Positions 1 to 11,500 of a DNA stretch of 64,000 bases are shown one piece after another (position 1 is the first letter of the stretch; each line of letters begins with the position of its first letter). Source of the DNA: Neospora caninum Liverpool (Eukaryota; Apicomplexa; Conoidasida; Eucoccidiorida; Sarcocystidae). The position numbers and the translations under genes were made by a program. The stretch covers positions 5,566,839-5,630,838 of the forward strand of contig NC_018395.1 of the NCBI RefSeq assembly GCF_000208865.1. The letters are read 5' to 3'. The notes below the pieces were generated by a model. It was not told the DNA's origin and made no database searches. It saw only the letters and a program-made list of their open reading frames with translations.

Positions 1-831
1 TGCACGATAACTGAACAGGCACCTGAACCTCACTGCATCATCTCCCTCAAACGGACATGCCGACGAGCCCACATGGCTCTCAGCGATGAGTCCTCGGTTT
101 AAAAAAACGGAATTCAACACAACTCTGCAGTCAAGCGCCGGACGCCTTCTCTCGGCCCACCCCAACGATAAGCCATTCCCCAGATTGACGAACAGAACCC
201 GCTTCTCGTGTGCACACAGGCACATCCCCGCTGCAGGCCCTGCGTCACCGCCACACGACACGCACCGAAAAAACGTCGACGTTCTTCTGCCGGGAAGAAT
301 ATTCCACTGTCCACTGAGGTACGCGCATCGATCTGTTCACAAAACTCCACCTCCCCCCACGCCGCTCTGTGCTATGCCACCCTGTACTGTCTAGAACGAC
401 GAGGATCTCTGATCGTTTTGAGTTCCTCGGAAAATCGCATCGCGCGGAAACGAGCACGCCGTGCACGGAAGAACGGGGAGTCGCCGATCACTGCCGACAC
501 GCAACACCCAGCGATGAAAATGGCTTCAAACCCACATGTGTTCCCGCGTTTGCTGACTCTCCCACGGGCTCCAAAGCTGGATACGAGGACTGAATCAGAT
601 ACGGGTTCCTGGAGTCTGCTTCGAAACATTCTTCGCCGTCGCGTGGCCAACCGCCCTCTCGCATCAGTCGACAGGATTGGCTGGGGGGCCCTCGCCTACG
701 AGCTAAATGCCGCGTTTCCCCCGCTGTCCCCCTACTCTCGATCCCCCCTCCTTTCGGTCCACTCTTCGCCACAGGTCCTCGACATTCCTGCCGTCCTCGC
801 GTGCGCACCAGGGAGTCCGCCTTCGTCCCTG
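1..831. other. Edge of window, downstream of the zinc-finger gene
   Basis: This stretch lies 3' of the minus-strand TTF zinc-finger gene. Open frames on both strands are short, rich in Arg, Pro and Ser, and lack recognisable motifs, as expected of frames in GC-rich DNA without stops. I looked for the dimerisation or catalytic parts of a hAT transposase that would follow a TTF domain and saw none. It most likely holds the 3' UTR of that gene and the flank of whatever lies left of the window. Confidence 0.4.
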
Positions 832-3084
832 TCATCTTTCATGGGTAACGCTCTCGCCTTCGTCTTTGTCACCTGTCATGGGGAAGGCTCTCGCTTCTGC
901 CTCGTCGTCCTCTTCTCCCTTAAGAACTCGGCCTACCACGTTTAGTGTAGGCGTCGTCACACACAACTGCTTGAGGTCTCCGAAAGACACGTCGGCGTGG
1001 AGGCGGAGACAGAGACATTTCCACTGAAGCATGCAGCTGCGATGGTCTCGGGAATGCTCGTGACTCCGCAGAACCTCAGCGATGCCTTTCCATCTCCGAA
1101 AGCCCGTTGTCACGACGCTCTTGGACAACTGGGAAAACAATTTGCAGCAGAAGCAGTAGACCGCATCGCGCGTTCGCGAATAGACCAGCCAGCTTCTCCA
1201 GAGCTTTTCTCCCGACGGCAACGTGCGCCAGTAGTGCTGGCGACCGAACCGTCTCTGTGTGGCATCGCGCGGGTAGGGGAAGTCGACGAGTTGAACTGGA
1301 CCCTTCTTCACCAGTCGCCAGCGGAGTTCTTCGGTAATCTGCGCAGGCCACAAGGCTAGGTCCCCCAGATCTTCGTCGTCCTCGTGAGACGTCGAGGGAG
1401 CACACAAGGCGGGGACTGCTGGCGAGGCCACGTCATGGACGAGCTCTTCCCGCGACGCGTGTGTGCACGCGCACCGGGCGACGAGCCGGGGAGAGCTGTG
1501 AGGCGACGACGGACCACTCGGCGCGGCTCCATGCCGCGGCATTCTCGGCGGGGAAGACGGAGTCATTGAAGACGTCACGCTCGACGCGTCGTCCGAGACC
1601 GGCGATAGGAGAAAGGAAGATGGCGAATAATACCCTCCAGCGCTCCCCTCTCCTCTCAAACTCGAACAACAACTCGAGTGGCGCGTGCTGCAGCACGGAG
1701 ACAGGCAATTTGCCACGCGGTCCGGGCCCACAGCCCCCGCAAGCGATCCAATCGTCACAGCGGACGATGAAGGCAACGGCTTCTGCGCAGAGCATGCATC
1801 TTCTTTGGTTCTCACACGTCGGCCAGACAGCCCTTCCCCTTCAAACGCCGCACAAGTCAGCAGGTGGTTCATTGCGACTTCTTCGCCCTCACCGCCACTC
1901 GCTGTTGAGCCTCCGCGCGTGTGCCAGGCCGCTTCAACTGTCTCGGCTCCGTCGCGACTTTCAAAGTCGTCGACGGCTTCGACGCGTCCCACACTGCTCC
2001 CGCCGGAGCTCCGGCGGCTGCGGCCGCCGTTGCTGATGAGGACTCTCCAGGACACAGGCACCCCGCGTGCACCCGGCAGCGCTCGAGACGAGGTGGGGGG
2101 GGACGACGCACGCGCGGGGGACGTCTGGCGGTGATGCTGGCCCTCGTCTTCTTCGTAGTCTTCTTCGTCTTCTCTCCCCGACTCTCTGCTGCTGGTACAG
2201 CAACTCCGCGTGCTGCTTCCGCTGCTCCCCCACGCGTGGCAACTTGGAGACGGCGGCCTCTCCTGGCTCACCGGCGACTGTCTCTTGGCGCCTTCACCTT
2301 CATTTGGACCGCAGTGCTTCTTGAGATGAGTTCCGCTCCCCCGGTCCAGGTCATGAGCGTCGGCGTGGCGGACCCGCTTTCCCTGGCCTCCGTCTTCGCC
2401 GGACACACACAAGGTCGAAGTCCCGCGGCCTCGCTCCTCTGCCCAGCAGGCCGGTGCCCGAGAACAGCAGCAGCAGCCCGCGGATAGGTCCGGATGGCCC
2501 AGGAGAAGCGAAGACGAGGCAGACAGCGTGCGAGCTTCGTAGCGCGCAGATTCCTCTCTTATGGCCCGATTGAGATCTTGCCAGTTTTCGTAAATGGCTT
2601 CCGACGTGACTGTGGTTGAGAGAAAGGAAAAAAGTGACGCAGGCTCGACGCGGTTCTTCGCCAGCAGTTCTCGCTTTCGCTTCCTCTTCTGAGCACCCGA
2701 CAGCTGCTTCCTTCTCACCACTGCCTGACCCGGCACACTCCCGCTCGCATTCGGGCCCAGAGCGGAGGATGCACTGCCGGCCGTCGCGCCGCACGGACGC
2801 GGCGACGGGGTATCACCGGACAGCCCGCAAGAAAACTCGGAAGGGACTGCCGCATTCTTTTCGGCAGGCATAAACGTGGGGGCCGACGAGGAGGGCCGGA
2901 CACGAGGCGACGCCCCTTCCACGGTTGCAGGCGCTGGAGTGTGGCAGCCCGGAGAACCTTCCGAGGGGGAATTCTCGCGGACCCTGAACGTCGATAAGAA
3001 TGAACAAACCGACGACGACACTGCTGCCGACATCTTAAGAAAATGAGCAGACGGCCGAGTCGACACTGCGACAGCCATATGCAT
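832..3084 (-). CDS. TTF-type zinc-finger protein
   Basis: An uninterrupted 750-residue frame is read here. Residues 1 to about 575 are low complexity (Ser, Gly, acidic runs, Cys clusters). Two islands interrupt this: a basic patch with KRKRKRE near residue 135, probably a nuclear localisation signal, and a conserved-looking helix containing EAIYENWQDLNRAI. Residues about 605-695 match the TTF-type zinc finger: QHYWRTLPSGEKLWRSWLVY, then YCFCCKLF, then GFRRWKGI and HEHSRDH. The Cys and His residues are the usual zinc ligands. In other eukaryotes this module sits at the N-terminus of hAT-type transposases and ZMYM-like derivatives; here it is C-terminal and no transposase core follows. The start may be Met1 or the Met at residue 18 (MSAAV). 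A late intron before the stop, which would change the last 40 residues, cannot be excluded. Expected role: nuclear DNA or protein binding (inference). Confidence 0.75.
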   Translation of the reverse strand: MHMAVAVSTRPSAHFLKMSAAVSSSVCSFLSTFRVRENSPSEGSPGCHTPAPATVEGASPRVRPSSSAPTFMPAEKNAAVPSEFSCGLSGDTPSPRPCGATAGSASSALGPNASGSVPGQAVVRRKQLSGAQKRKRKRELLAKNRVEPASLFSFLSTTVTSEAIYENWQDLNRAIREESARYEARTLSASSSLLLGHPDLSAGCCCCSRAPACWAEERGRGTSTLCVSGEDGGQGKRVRHADAHDLDRGSGTHLKKHCGPNEGEGAKRQSPVSQERPPSPSCHAWGSSGSSTRSCCTSSRESGREDEEDYEEDEGQHHRQTSPARASSPPTSSRALPGARGVPVSWRVLISNGGRSRRSSGGSSVGRVEAVDDFESRDGAETVEAAWHTRGGSTASGGEGEEVAMNHLLTCAAFEGEGLSGRRVRTKEDACSAQKPLPSSSAVTIGSLAGAVGPDRVANCLSPCCSTRHSSCCSSLRGEGSAGGYYSPSSFLLSPVSDDASSVTSSMTPSSPPRMPRHGAAPSGPSSPHSSPRLVARCACTHASREELVHDVASPAVPALCAPSTSHEDDEDLGDLALWPAQITEELRWRLVKKGPVQLVDFPYPRDATQRRFGRQHYWRTLPSGEKLWRSWLVYSRTRDAVYCFCCKLFSQLSKSVVTTGFRRWKGIAEVLRSHEHSRDHRSCMLQWKCLCLRLHADVSFGDLKQLCVTTPTLNVVGRVLKGEEDDEAEARAFPMTGDKDEGESVTHER

Positions 3085-6000
3085 ACATATATATATATAT
3101 ATATATGCTGGGGTTTCCTTGTGCAGCCGCGCGACACGCGACGAAGACCGATGGAGATTGAAGAGCGTGGTCGGCCTTGGAAGATAATCGGTCCCCGGCG
3201 TCCTCGGATAGAAAACCGTAAGGCGACAGACACGGGTCTTCGCCTCCTAGCCCGCGTTTCGACGGACGCAGACGAGAAAAACGGAAAAACTGTAGGATGC
3301 TCAGCGAGGAAGATCCATCGGTCTGCCGCCGCTCAGTAGCCTTCGACGACAACCCTGGTCTCCCCCGTTGCAAATTCTGTCCACAAACCCCGAAAAATGC
3401 TGATACTCACTCGTTTATCAACGGCAGGCGAGATACAAAATCCTAAAAATGCACGAGAGACATGTACGCAATGGACCGCTGCGATTCCTGCGCCAATCTG
3501 TCCGACTTCTCCAGCAAGGAACAATGCGGCCGGTGGTACGTGAACGGAGTACTGGCAGAGCATGGCTTCAAGCACCCACCGCACGAGTCGCTGGTAGCGA
3601 AGTGCAGAGATAATAACTCGTGTCTCGATCCTTCAGTGTATGTATGGAAACAGCTGTGATTTCTGGAACCACCGGGAGACTTGTATGTTCACGTAGCCGG
3701 GCGCCAGGATTCCGGCCCACGGAAAGACAGGTTTGATGCGCCGGCTTTGGCGCGTCCCCGTAGGATGGTTAACACGTATCGTTCCCCTCTAGCCACGCTC
3801 GGGAACGCAAACGGACCTTCCCTTCCCCCAACCTACACACGGCCGCCTCCACCGAGTGCGCCACAAATCAGACGAGAGCCTGTTCACCTGGTCGTTTCTC
3901 GCGGAAGCGATCTACGGAAAAGAGCAACAACGGAGACGCGATGTGGAGAGAGGCACGCGCCAGTTTGAAATGAAGAGGAGACACAGAACGAGGTCACCCC
4001 GGAAGAAGGTTTCCGGCTGACTAGTCCGGCTTTTCAATCCCCTCTTCCAGCAGTCCTGGCCACCGGCGTGGCGCAGCGGGATCAGTGAAAGAGCAATCTC
4101 GCCTGAATCCACACTCCCCGTATTGCCAACGAAAAACTCCGACGAAAGGAAGCAGAAGTGACGGCAGGGTTGACTATAGCTTTGCAGAATCGGCCCGAAC
4201 GCGCCAGCCTGCGTCCTCTGGTCGTCTCTACGCAACACACTGAAACTCCGGAGCTGTCCTCCAAGCCGGAAGAGACGCCGCCGACCAGTCCCCAACCTTT
4301 CGCTGGCCCTCGAGCCTCTCCACCGGTGCGCGCGAGGGTCCCCTCTCTTCGTTCACCGCGGACCACCAAGGCGGAATTCGCGCGAGAGCAGGGCTGCCTA
4401 GGGTGGTAGGAGTGGCGGGGGCTCACCTCGCGCGACCGGCCTAGTTGCTCGACCTCGATGGTTCACCGGGCCGCTGGCCAAAATCACGAGAGGCCAGTAC
4501 GCTGACCGCCTAGGAACACCCCAGTGGATGCGGCCTTCAGAGACGCACGAGCAAACAGTGAAGGCAGCGCCGGTAAGACGTAGAGCGTAAAAGGAGCCGA
4601 CAACGCGCTCTGGGATCTACGCACAGAGTCGCTTCAGCCGCGCCTTCCGGGTAAACTGTGTCCATTGAAAATACAAACGGCGGAAAAGGCAGCTCCACAG
4701 CCGAGGCCGCAAAGCGACAAACACTGCCAGCGTCAAAATCGCAACGCACCGTGCGATGAAGCAGGTCGGGCGTGGCGAAGGTGAAAGTGGAGGAGCAACT
4801 CGTGTACTCAACTCACGGGCGACCGTGGCAGCAAGTTATCCTCTCCGTAGAACTACGATTTACGATGCCCTCCGCAGCTGTTTTGCCACCCCGCCGGATT
4901 CGCCACGGGTTGAAATCGCTGGTCAAGCGCGGTTGTCGCACCGCTCGCGGAAAACCGGAATATCTGCGTTTCAAAGATGGTGGTTGACTGCACACCTGCG
5001 AATGTTTTCTACTTTTGAAGTACCTGACAACTCCAGTCGAAAGCGGAGGTCACCACAAACTGCTGCACAAGGGGGGCGCCAGCAGAAAGAAGGAAAACCC
5101 GTCTGCTGCGGGTCACTTCTGTCGGGAGATGTACGGTGATTGGAGCAGTTGCGCAGAGACACACACATCGCTGGCTCTGTGCGTCCGTTCTTGGCAGTGC
5201 ATCGAAATTGAAGAACACAGAAACGGGAAAATGGAGGGGCCAGTCGTCCGTCGATGGATTCACGTGCAGAAATGCATTCCGGCAATGGGTAACGGCGTCG
5301 GGCACTCGCGGCGGCGTTCTGGTTGCCTTGACGCAACCCCGTTCTGTGCAAATGCACGGTGACACGAAAGTTGGCGGTGGGGCGGGCAGCAGAGTCTGTC
5401 AACCGGGTGTCCCCGTGAGGGGTACCACCCGTTGGATTCCGGGCATTTTCGTTCTCTGCAGAAAGGGAAGCCACGAAAGGGGGAGGTTTGTGGGAAACGG
5501 AGAACGATCAAGCGGAAATTCCGAGTAGAAACTGTTGTGAGAGACGAAGATGGTGGTTTGGGGTCCCTGCAATGACACAGAAAGAGCATCGGGAAAGTCG
5601 AACCGAAAAAGCCGTCTCCGCCCGGGCTGATGCCCACTTGTGGACTAGCAGCAGGTTGGAGGCCAGCACGGGGAGAGGGGGAAGGAATCTGAGGCGCGAA
5701 CCTCGTTGCATAGTCGCTTTTATCGTCAGATATCTTCGTACTTATCGCTGCTGTATAACCCCATTAACGGCTAGACACGCCTTACTCTCCTTTGCCCGTT
5801 GCCCGTGCTCACGGTTGCATATCGAGTGTCTCCGGGCGCCACTCTGACTCCTGCAGAAAGATAAACTGAAGAACGATGGAAATGTATTTTTTCCAGTGTA
5901 ACAGTTTTGACTCGCAAGATTTTAGCAAGCACAAGTGACAGAAAGCCTTGCTGTTCAGGCGGGGGGTGGGGCCATAATTTTCTAGCAGGCACCTTCCTTG

Positions 6001-8557
6001 TTTTGGGAAGCGCAGCTGGTGACCAACCGGGGGGGCCTGCGGCAGTCGAAAAGAAGAGGCACGTCTCCGTCCCGGAGCAGGCGCGCGCACGGGCAAAACA
6101 AGTCGAATTCCGTGCAACGACAACAACAACAATGTTACTACGCGGAAACGGGCTTTTCTCTACGATATATGGGAAGCCTGGAATCAGATCAGAGATCAAG
6201 TATATACTTCAGGAAAGACAAACGCCGCACCGGCCCTGCGGGCACAGAGTGCCGACTGGGCGGATTCCGCCTCATGAAGACGAATCTGCGTAAGCCGCCC
6301 ACAGCCTTGCATCCTCTGGTCAGCCGAATGTGAGGATTCTAGTGTAGCGACCACGGCAGTTCGGTGCTTATGGTAGGGAAAGGCACCGTAGCACAGAAGA
6401 GGATGGCCCAAAAGAGAGCCGAACGGGCGGGCAGAAATCGAGTAGGGGCTTCTTGATGCATCATGATCGGCAACGGATAGGCGCAAAACGATGTCACCAT
6501 TTCTGGAGATTGAATACGCTGTTAAGTAGGGGAACATCTGGCTCTTTACATTCCGAGAAAGGGATCCGTTCGCGTAGTCATTTCAGGCATGCTTCGGCCG
6601 GCAGACGGCACAGACTGGTTTTCGATGTCAACTCTGTCATACCACTTCGTGGTTGTGCTCTGGTTGCCTTACTACCTAACGTATCCTCACAGCAGTAAGG
6701 CGTATCCTGTCGAAGAATATAGTATTACCCACACCAATCAGGCGTGAATAGCGTTCATTCAATCACTGAACAGATGCCAGGCAAAGAAGAATCCGATCCG
6801 TGTACTCGGTACAACTTACATGAGAAAGGTTCAGACCTCGCAAAAAGTGACTCTGAGACCGGTCCAAATGCAAGCGAAAAGTATGGCGGACGGACGAGTA
6901 TTTCGTGTGCGACTTCCTTATGCAGACTGCAGCATCAGCACATTCTGACATACGCACGTGCACTGTGTTCAGCGCCCCTGAAGTAACGTAATACCAACAG
7001 GGGGTTTACGTGAAATCACGAGGATAAGCAGTACAAAACTGGTGAATACGGTCATGCCTGCATAGCGCCATAACACGTACCAGTGACGTTGTTGAACAAG
7101 CGGAGCAACCTCCGCAGTCACCTGTACCGGCAGCTACCCAACACGTAAATCCGTGACGTCTAGGACAAGAATCTTAATTTTTCGTAATTAAACAGGGTAG
7201 CCTCGAATAGAGTACAAGTGTGACCAGTGTGGCCACGGTCCGTGGACCAACCTTGACGTTTGAGTCTGCTCGAGCGTTTTCACGGACTGTCAGAGGTGGG
7301 TTGTCACCTGGCGGTCTATCAGTTGGCCGCTCTCCCTCTAGCCGATGTCAAGGAGTATTGACATTATTTCGAATGTATTCAGAACCGCGGAGTGATTTTG
7401 CCCTCATTCTCATGTTTCGAAGAACTATGGGGCCTTTACGGGCAAAGTGTTCAGTGCAGGAGCAAGCAAGTTCGATGGTGTCAGGGCTATTCACTGAATT
7501 TGGCAAATAATAACAGTTGGGGTACCTTGTAAGACTTCTTCCTAAACTTATGCCGGTTCTCCCGCTGTCATTTCACACCGACTCCTTGACTTCACGCATG
7601 ATACAACCTTGACACAGTCACAATACAGTCATCGTGGTGTATCCTTTGGAAGTGTTCACATCTGGCACGTTACCTTACAACTCATCGCCGCCTGTGGTGA
7701 ATTAAGGATCAATAGTACCTTATTTTTTGCCTCTTAGACGCTGGTATGAAAACTCGCTACTGTTGGAATTGAGCCTCCGTGAAACAGGGTTCCCGCGGCT
7801 GAGGACAATCTGCGACTTCCACGGGGCTGCAAATAATTTGCGGGTTTTGTTTCCGCGCGGCGTTTTGTTCCATCAAGAGACAACGGGGTTTCAGAGAGGA
7901 AGACGAGCCTGTCTGATGCGATGATACAGTTATTCATGCTTGTTTTACCAGCATCTTCAGAATAGTCATTTCTTGTTAATACTTTCCGCCTGACAGCAAT
8001 TGAATCTCCTAAATATAATATTTCTCACTTCGTCGCCAGCTCCGTTGCTTTCCGTGATGTGCACTGGGAAGCAGCAGCGCCACAGCACATAAGGAACCTT
8101 TCTTGAGTGTACAGTTAATGGCGGGAATGCCTTCCAATTATGCCGAACGTTCTTGTATCCCCAACCAAAAGGGTGTTGTGTGTTGGGTTCTTTCCCTGTC
8201 CACGGCACCGCAGGGTTGTCTCCTGTCCTCCCTTCCCTTCTCTATTTGCTGACCTACTCCTCTGTCACACAACGAACGACGTCAGGTTTCCGGTTGGACA
8301 GAAAACCGGGCGAGCCAGTATGCTGAGTTTTCCTCTGTCCATTGCAGTGGGCTTTTCCTGCTCCTCACTAGTTATCGCTATTGCGGGTGGAGACGTCGTT
8401 GGATGGCCAGATGCAAAAAGAACCCACAGCAGAGACCAGCCCCAGCCTTCTTACTCGATAGTCTACGCATTTGATTTATTAGGTGTTTGTGTGCCGCAGG
8501 TCCGTAGCCTGAAACTTTGCATCACGCCGTTGACCTCTTTTTCTTAAGACAACACCG
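3085..8557. other. Divergent intergenic region, 5.5 kb
   Basis: This is the space between the minus-strand zinc-finger gene and plus-strand DNAI7, so it should contain both promoters and 5' UTRs. It starts with an (AT)10 run at 3087-3106. Short open frames occur, for example 3462-3659 (65 residues, several Cys) and 6744-6986 (80 residues, hydrophilic). None has a domain, a signal peptide or convincing splice-linked neighbours. I do not call a gene here but cannot exclude one. Confidence 0.4.
3087..3106. repeat. (AT)10 microsatellite
   Basis: Twenty bases of perfect AT repeat lie just upstream of the zinc-finger gene. An identical-length run occurs at 16208-16227, and similar runs lie at about 19983-20001, 21300-21316 and 29716-29733. 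These are typical of coccidian non-coding DNA and useful as polymorphic markers. Confidence 0.9.
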
Positions 8558-11500
8558 ATGTCGTCCAGAGCCAAAGCGAAAAAAGCTTATAAAAATGAAG
8601 TCGAATATCAAGCGGCTCAACGTCGGAAGGCCGAGATGGCGGCGGAAGCACAGGCCATGTGCAAGAATAGAATTGCGTTGATGGTGGGTAGTGATTAAGT
8701 ACGGTAGATCCCTGGAAGCGTCGTCGAGGCGGAGGCTGGTCCGCCTCTGTCTCTTTTGCATTTTCCGTTGCTTCACAATCAACATTCCACCCGCGGTGTT
8801 TATTTGGCTGTCCACGACGAATGGATTTGTTCCACCCCGCCACGTGGCTTGGTGGGCTCCAGATGGGTGCAACAGGTATCCTAGAAAGGAGCAAGTCTGC
8901 AATTCAGGGGCCATTGCCATCTTTGTCTCCAGCGATTTGGTGTGTGTTGGGGGCGCCTCGTTCCGACATTTGACTGGTTCCAGGAGACGTGATTAGCGTT
9001 CTCAAGCTTAGTGTGTTGAATCGTCACTTAACATCGTCGCGGCAGACACTGGAGAAGTCGATGACTTCGAGAGCGACTTTTGTCTCCTGCGATGAGTTCT
9101 CACAGGAGCAGATCGAACGTCGGAAAGAAATGTTAATCCAGATGGATCAGGACGAACGACAGCTCGCCATTGAACGTGAAGCTTGCGAAGCTTTCCAAGA
9201 AAACTGCAGACCGCGTTGGGAGACCACCAGCCAGACCGCCATTAATGAGAAGGCATGGAGAAGTTTTTCTACGTGCAAACGCTATCCGGACGTAGACCGG
9301 GAATCAGGGCTCACGGCTTTCCTCACTCACTGGCGAGCCCACAGGGAAGCAACGATGGATGATCTCCTCTCCTCTTGTGGGTTCGCAGGCGAGTCATGCC
9401 GCAGCCGACTATGAAACGAAGGCAATTTGTGAAAGAGCTTCCTCACGGAAACTACACCCTAGTCAATCCCCATTACATATGCAACGTGCTCCTGAATACA
9501 TTCTGCAGGCCATCTCTAACAACAGTCTGCTCGTCGTGCCCACGTTAGTAACTATGCTCATGTCAAAAACCCTGCTACCAGGGTAGCGCTCATTACCTCC
9601 CGCTGTGTGTATTGCTTCTTCGGTTGTCCGCGTATCTGACCGTCCAATCGATATTTCATAACGGAGGAGAATGTGAAGAAGAGCTACTATACGTGTATGG
9701 CTCCGCCGATGGCAGACGACGTTTTGGCACTTCCTGTTTCATTCGGATTTCAATGATGTAAATCGGCTCTGCAGTTCTTCGTTTGCCCTGTAGCCGTGTA
9801 TTCTCGCCATTCATTTCGGGTCTGATGCCAACCTGCCAACCTCAGAGGCTGGTGAGGGACACTCTCGAGCTCTTACAAACAAGAAACAAAGTCACGTTTG
9901 TGCCTACTCAAGTCTGCGCTGATGGCTGATCTCAGAGAAAATTGCCGACCTGTTAGTGGTAACCTGGTACGAGGCGACAACTACGGATGACCAGAACAAA
10001 AGGACGTTTTGTCAGGAGTGAGCCGACTCACGTTCTCTGTATCTGGCGAATTGCTCAAGAACACTATATGCTCGTATGGCACACTCCTTTCGGGCAGCCT
10101 GTTTCAGAGAGAACGGTCACTTGTGCGTTGAAAGAACCAATGTCATCTCTGTCGCTCACCACATCCGCTGGGGAAAGAGCAATGTTCCAACGTTTCATTG
10201 GCTTACAAGGGATCTGGTAAACGGTCGCATGCTTCACATGTGGCGATTGTAAGTTGATATCTTCAAGTGACAAAACACCGCGACTCCAATCGTTCTTTTT
10301 GAATCACATCGCCTTAATCAAGTCTCCTGCCACCGTGTAGGACAGCTTGTGCTCCACTAGCCAGGGCTGCTACATGGTCACCAGACAATTTCTTTCCCAG
10401 CTGATTAACACTGGAAGATTTGGTCAGCCCCTAACGACTTCCCCTCTCCTGTCTCTCCTCCTTTTTGCATTGCTTTTTCTTGACGCGTGACGTGGGATCC
10501 GGGAGCCTAGAACACAATGGCATCACATCTTCATGAACAGACACAGCAAACGTACAGTTTTCTATGCATGCCCGTTGTTCTAGATAATTTCATGGTTAAG
10601 CTCGGCCACATCTCTCCGAATATGTAGGCTGACTGCAGGTTTTCCACAGGTACAAATATCCTGCTCGGGGTGCTTACCACTCTGGTCTTTCCGCCGCTTC
10701 CCTGCCGAATACTCTTCGGTTTGCCCGTTCGTTTGTCGATGTGCCGTTATCAGCTATGTCTCAAAAATTTTTCGTCTCTACTTGGAGAAGATAGAAGCGT
10801 GCGTATCGCGGCTTCTGTAAGTTTGGCAACAGAAAGTCGCCTCCTCTTAGAAGACCGTAGTGCTTCCCATTCCTCACGGATCAGCGGTTTCGGGCAGTTA
10901 TCCATTGCACATTTTAGAGTAAAACGCGTAGGCCACGTTCTCACATTTCAGAGAAAACCCGCATATGCCACCTTCCTAGTACACCCGCAGGGTGAACTTC
11001 GCGCGCGGAATGGTTAGAGACCGGATGAGCTTGAGAGAGGACAGCACGACTCGATAACTAATGTTAGCTGCAGAGAACTTGTGCGAGCAGGGCCCAGGCC
11101 AGCTGACTCACCCATTGAACTGATAAACACCATCGCCGCCACCGGTTGTTGGTGTACCACAAACTACAACTTAACTTCAGGGTGTCAGAGTCTATTGCCG
11201 GCCTGCTGCGATGAGCTAAAACCTGTAGGCTCGAACTGCATGCTTTTAACAGATGCTGTAAAGGTGCTCTCTCCCGAGCTGCTGCGCTGCTCTTTGGAAA
11301 CAGGTTTTACGTTGAGAATTTCCTTGGCGCAAACAAACAAGAGTTTCAGACGTCCTGGCAATCAGATGGGCGGTCCGTGCGCATTGGTGTATGGGGCAGC
11401 GTGAATGTTAAGGGATTTAGGTGGGCAAACTTGGCGCCAAGTTCTGCGTTCAAGCTTTCTGCGATAAGCAGGCTAATGTGTTCACTGTTGTCCTGGTAAC

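Noticed and set aside
208..945. 245-residue plus-strand frame at the window start.
   Set aside because: Composition is Arg/Ser/Pro shadow-like and it overlaps the 3' end of the zinc-finger gene antisense. No motif or signal is present.
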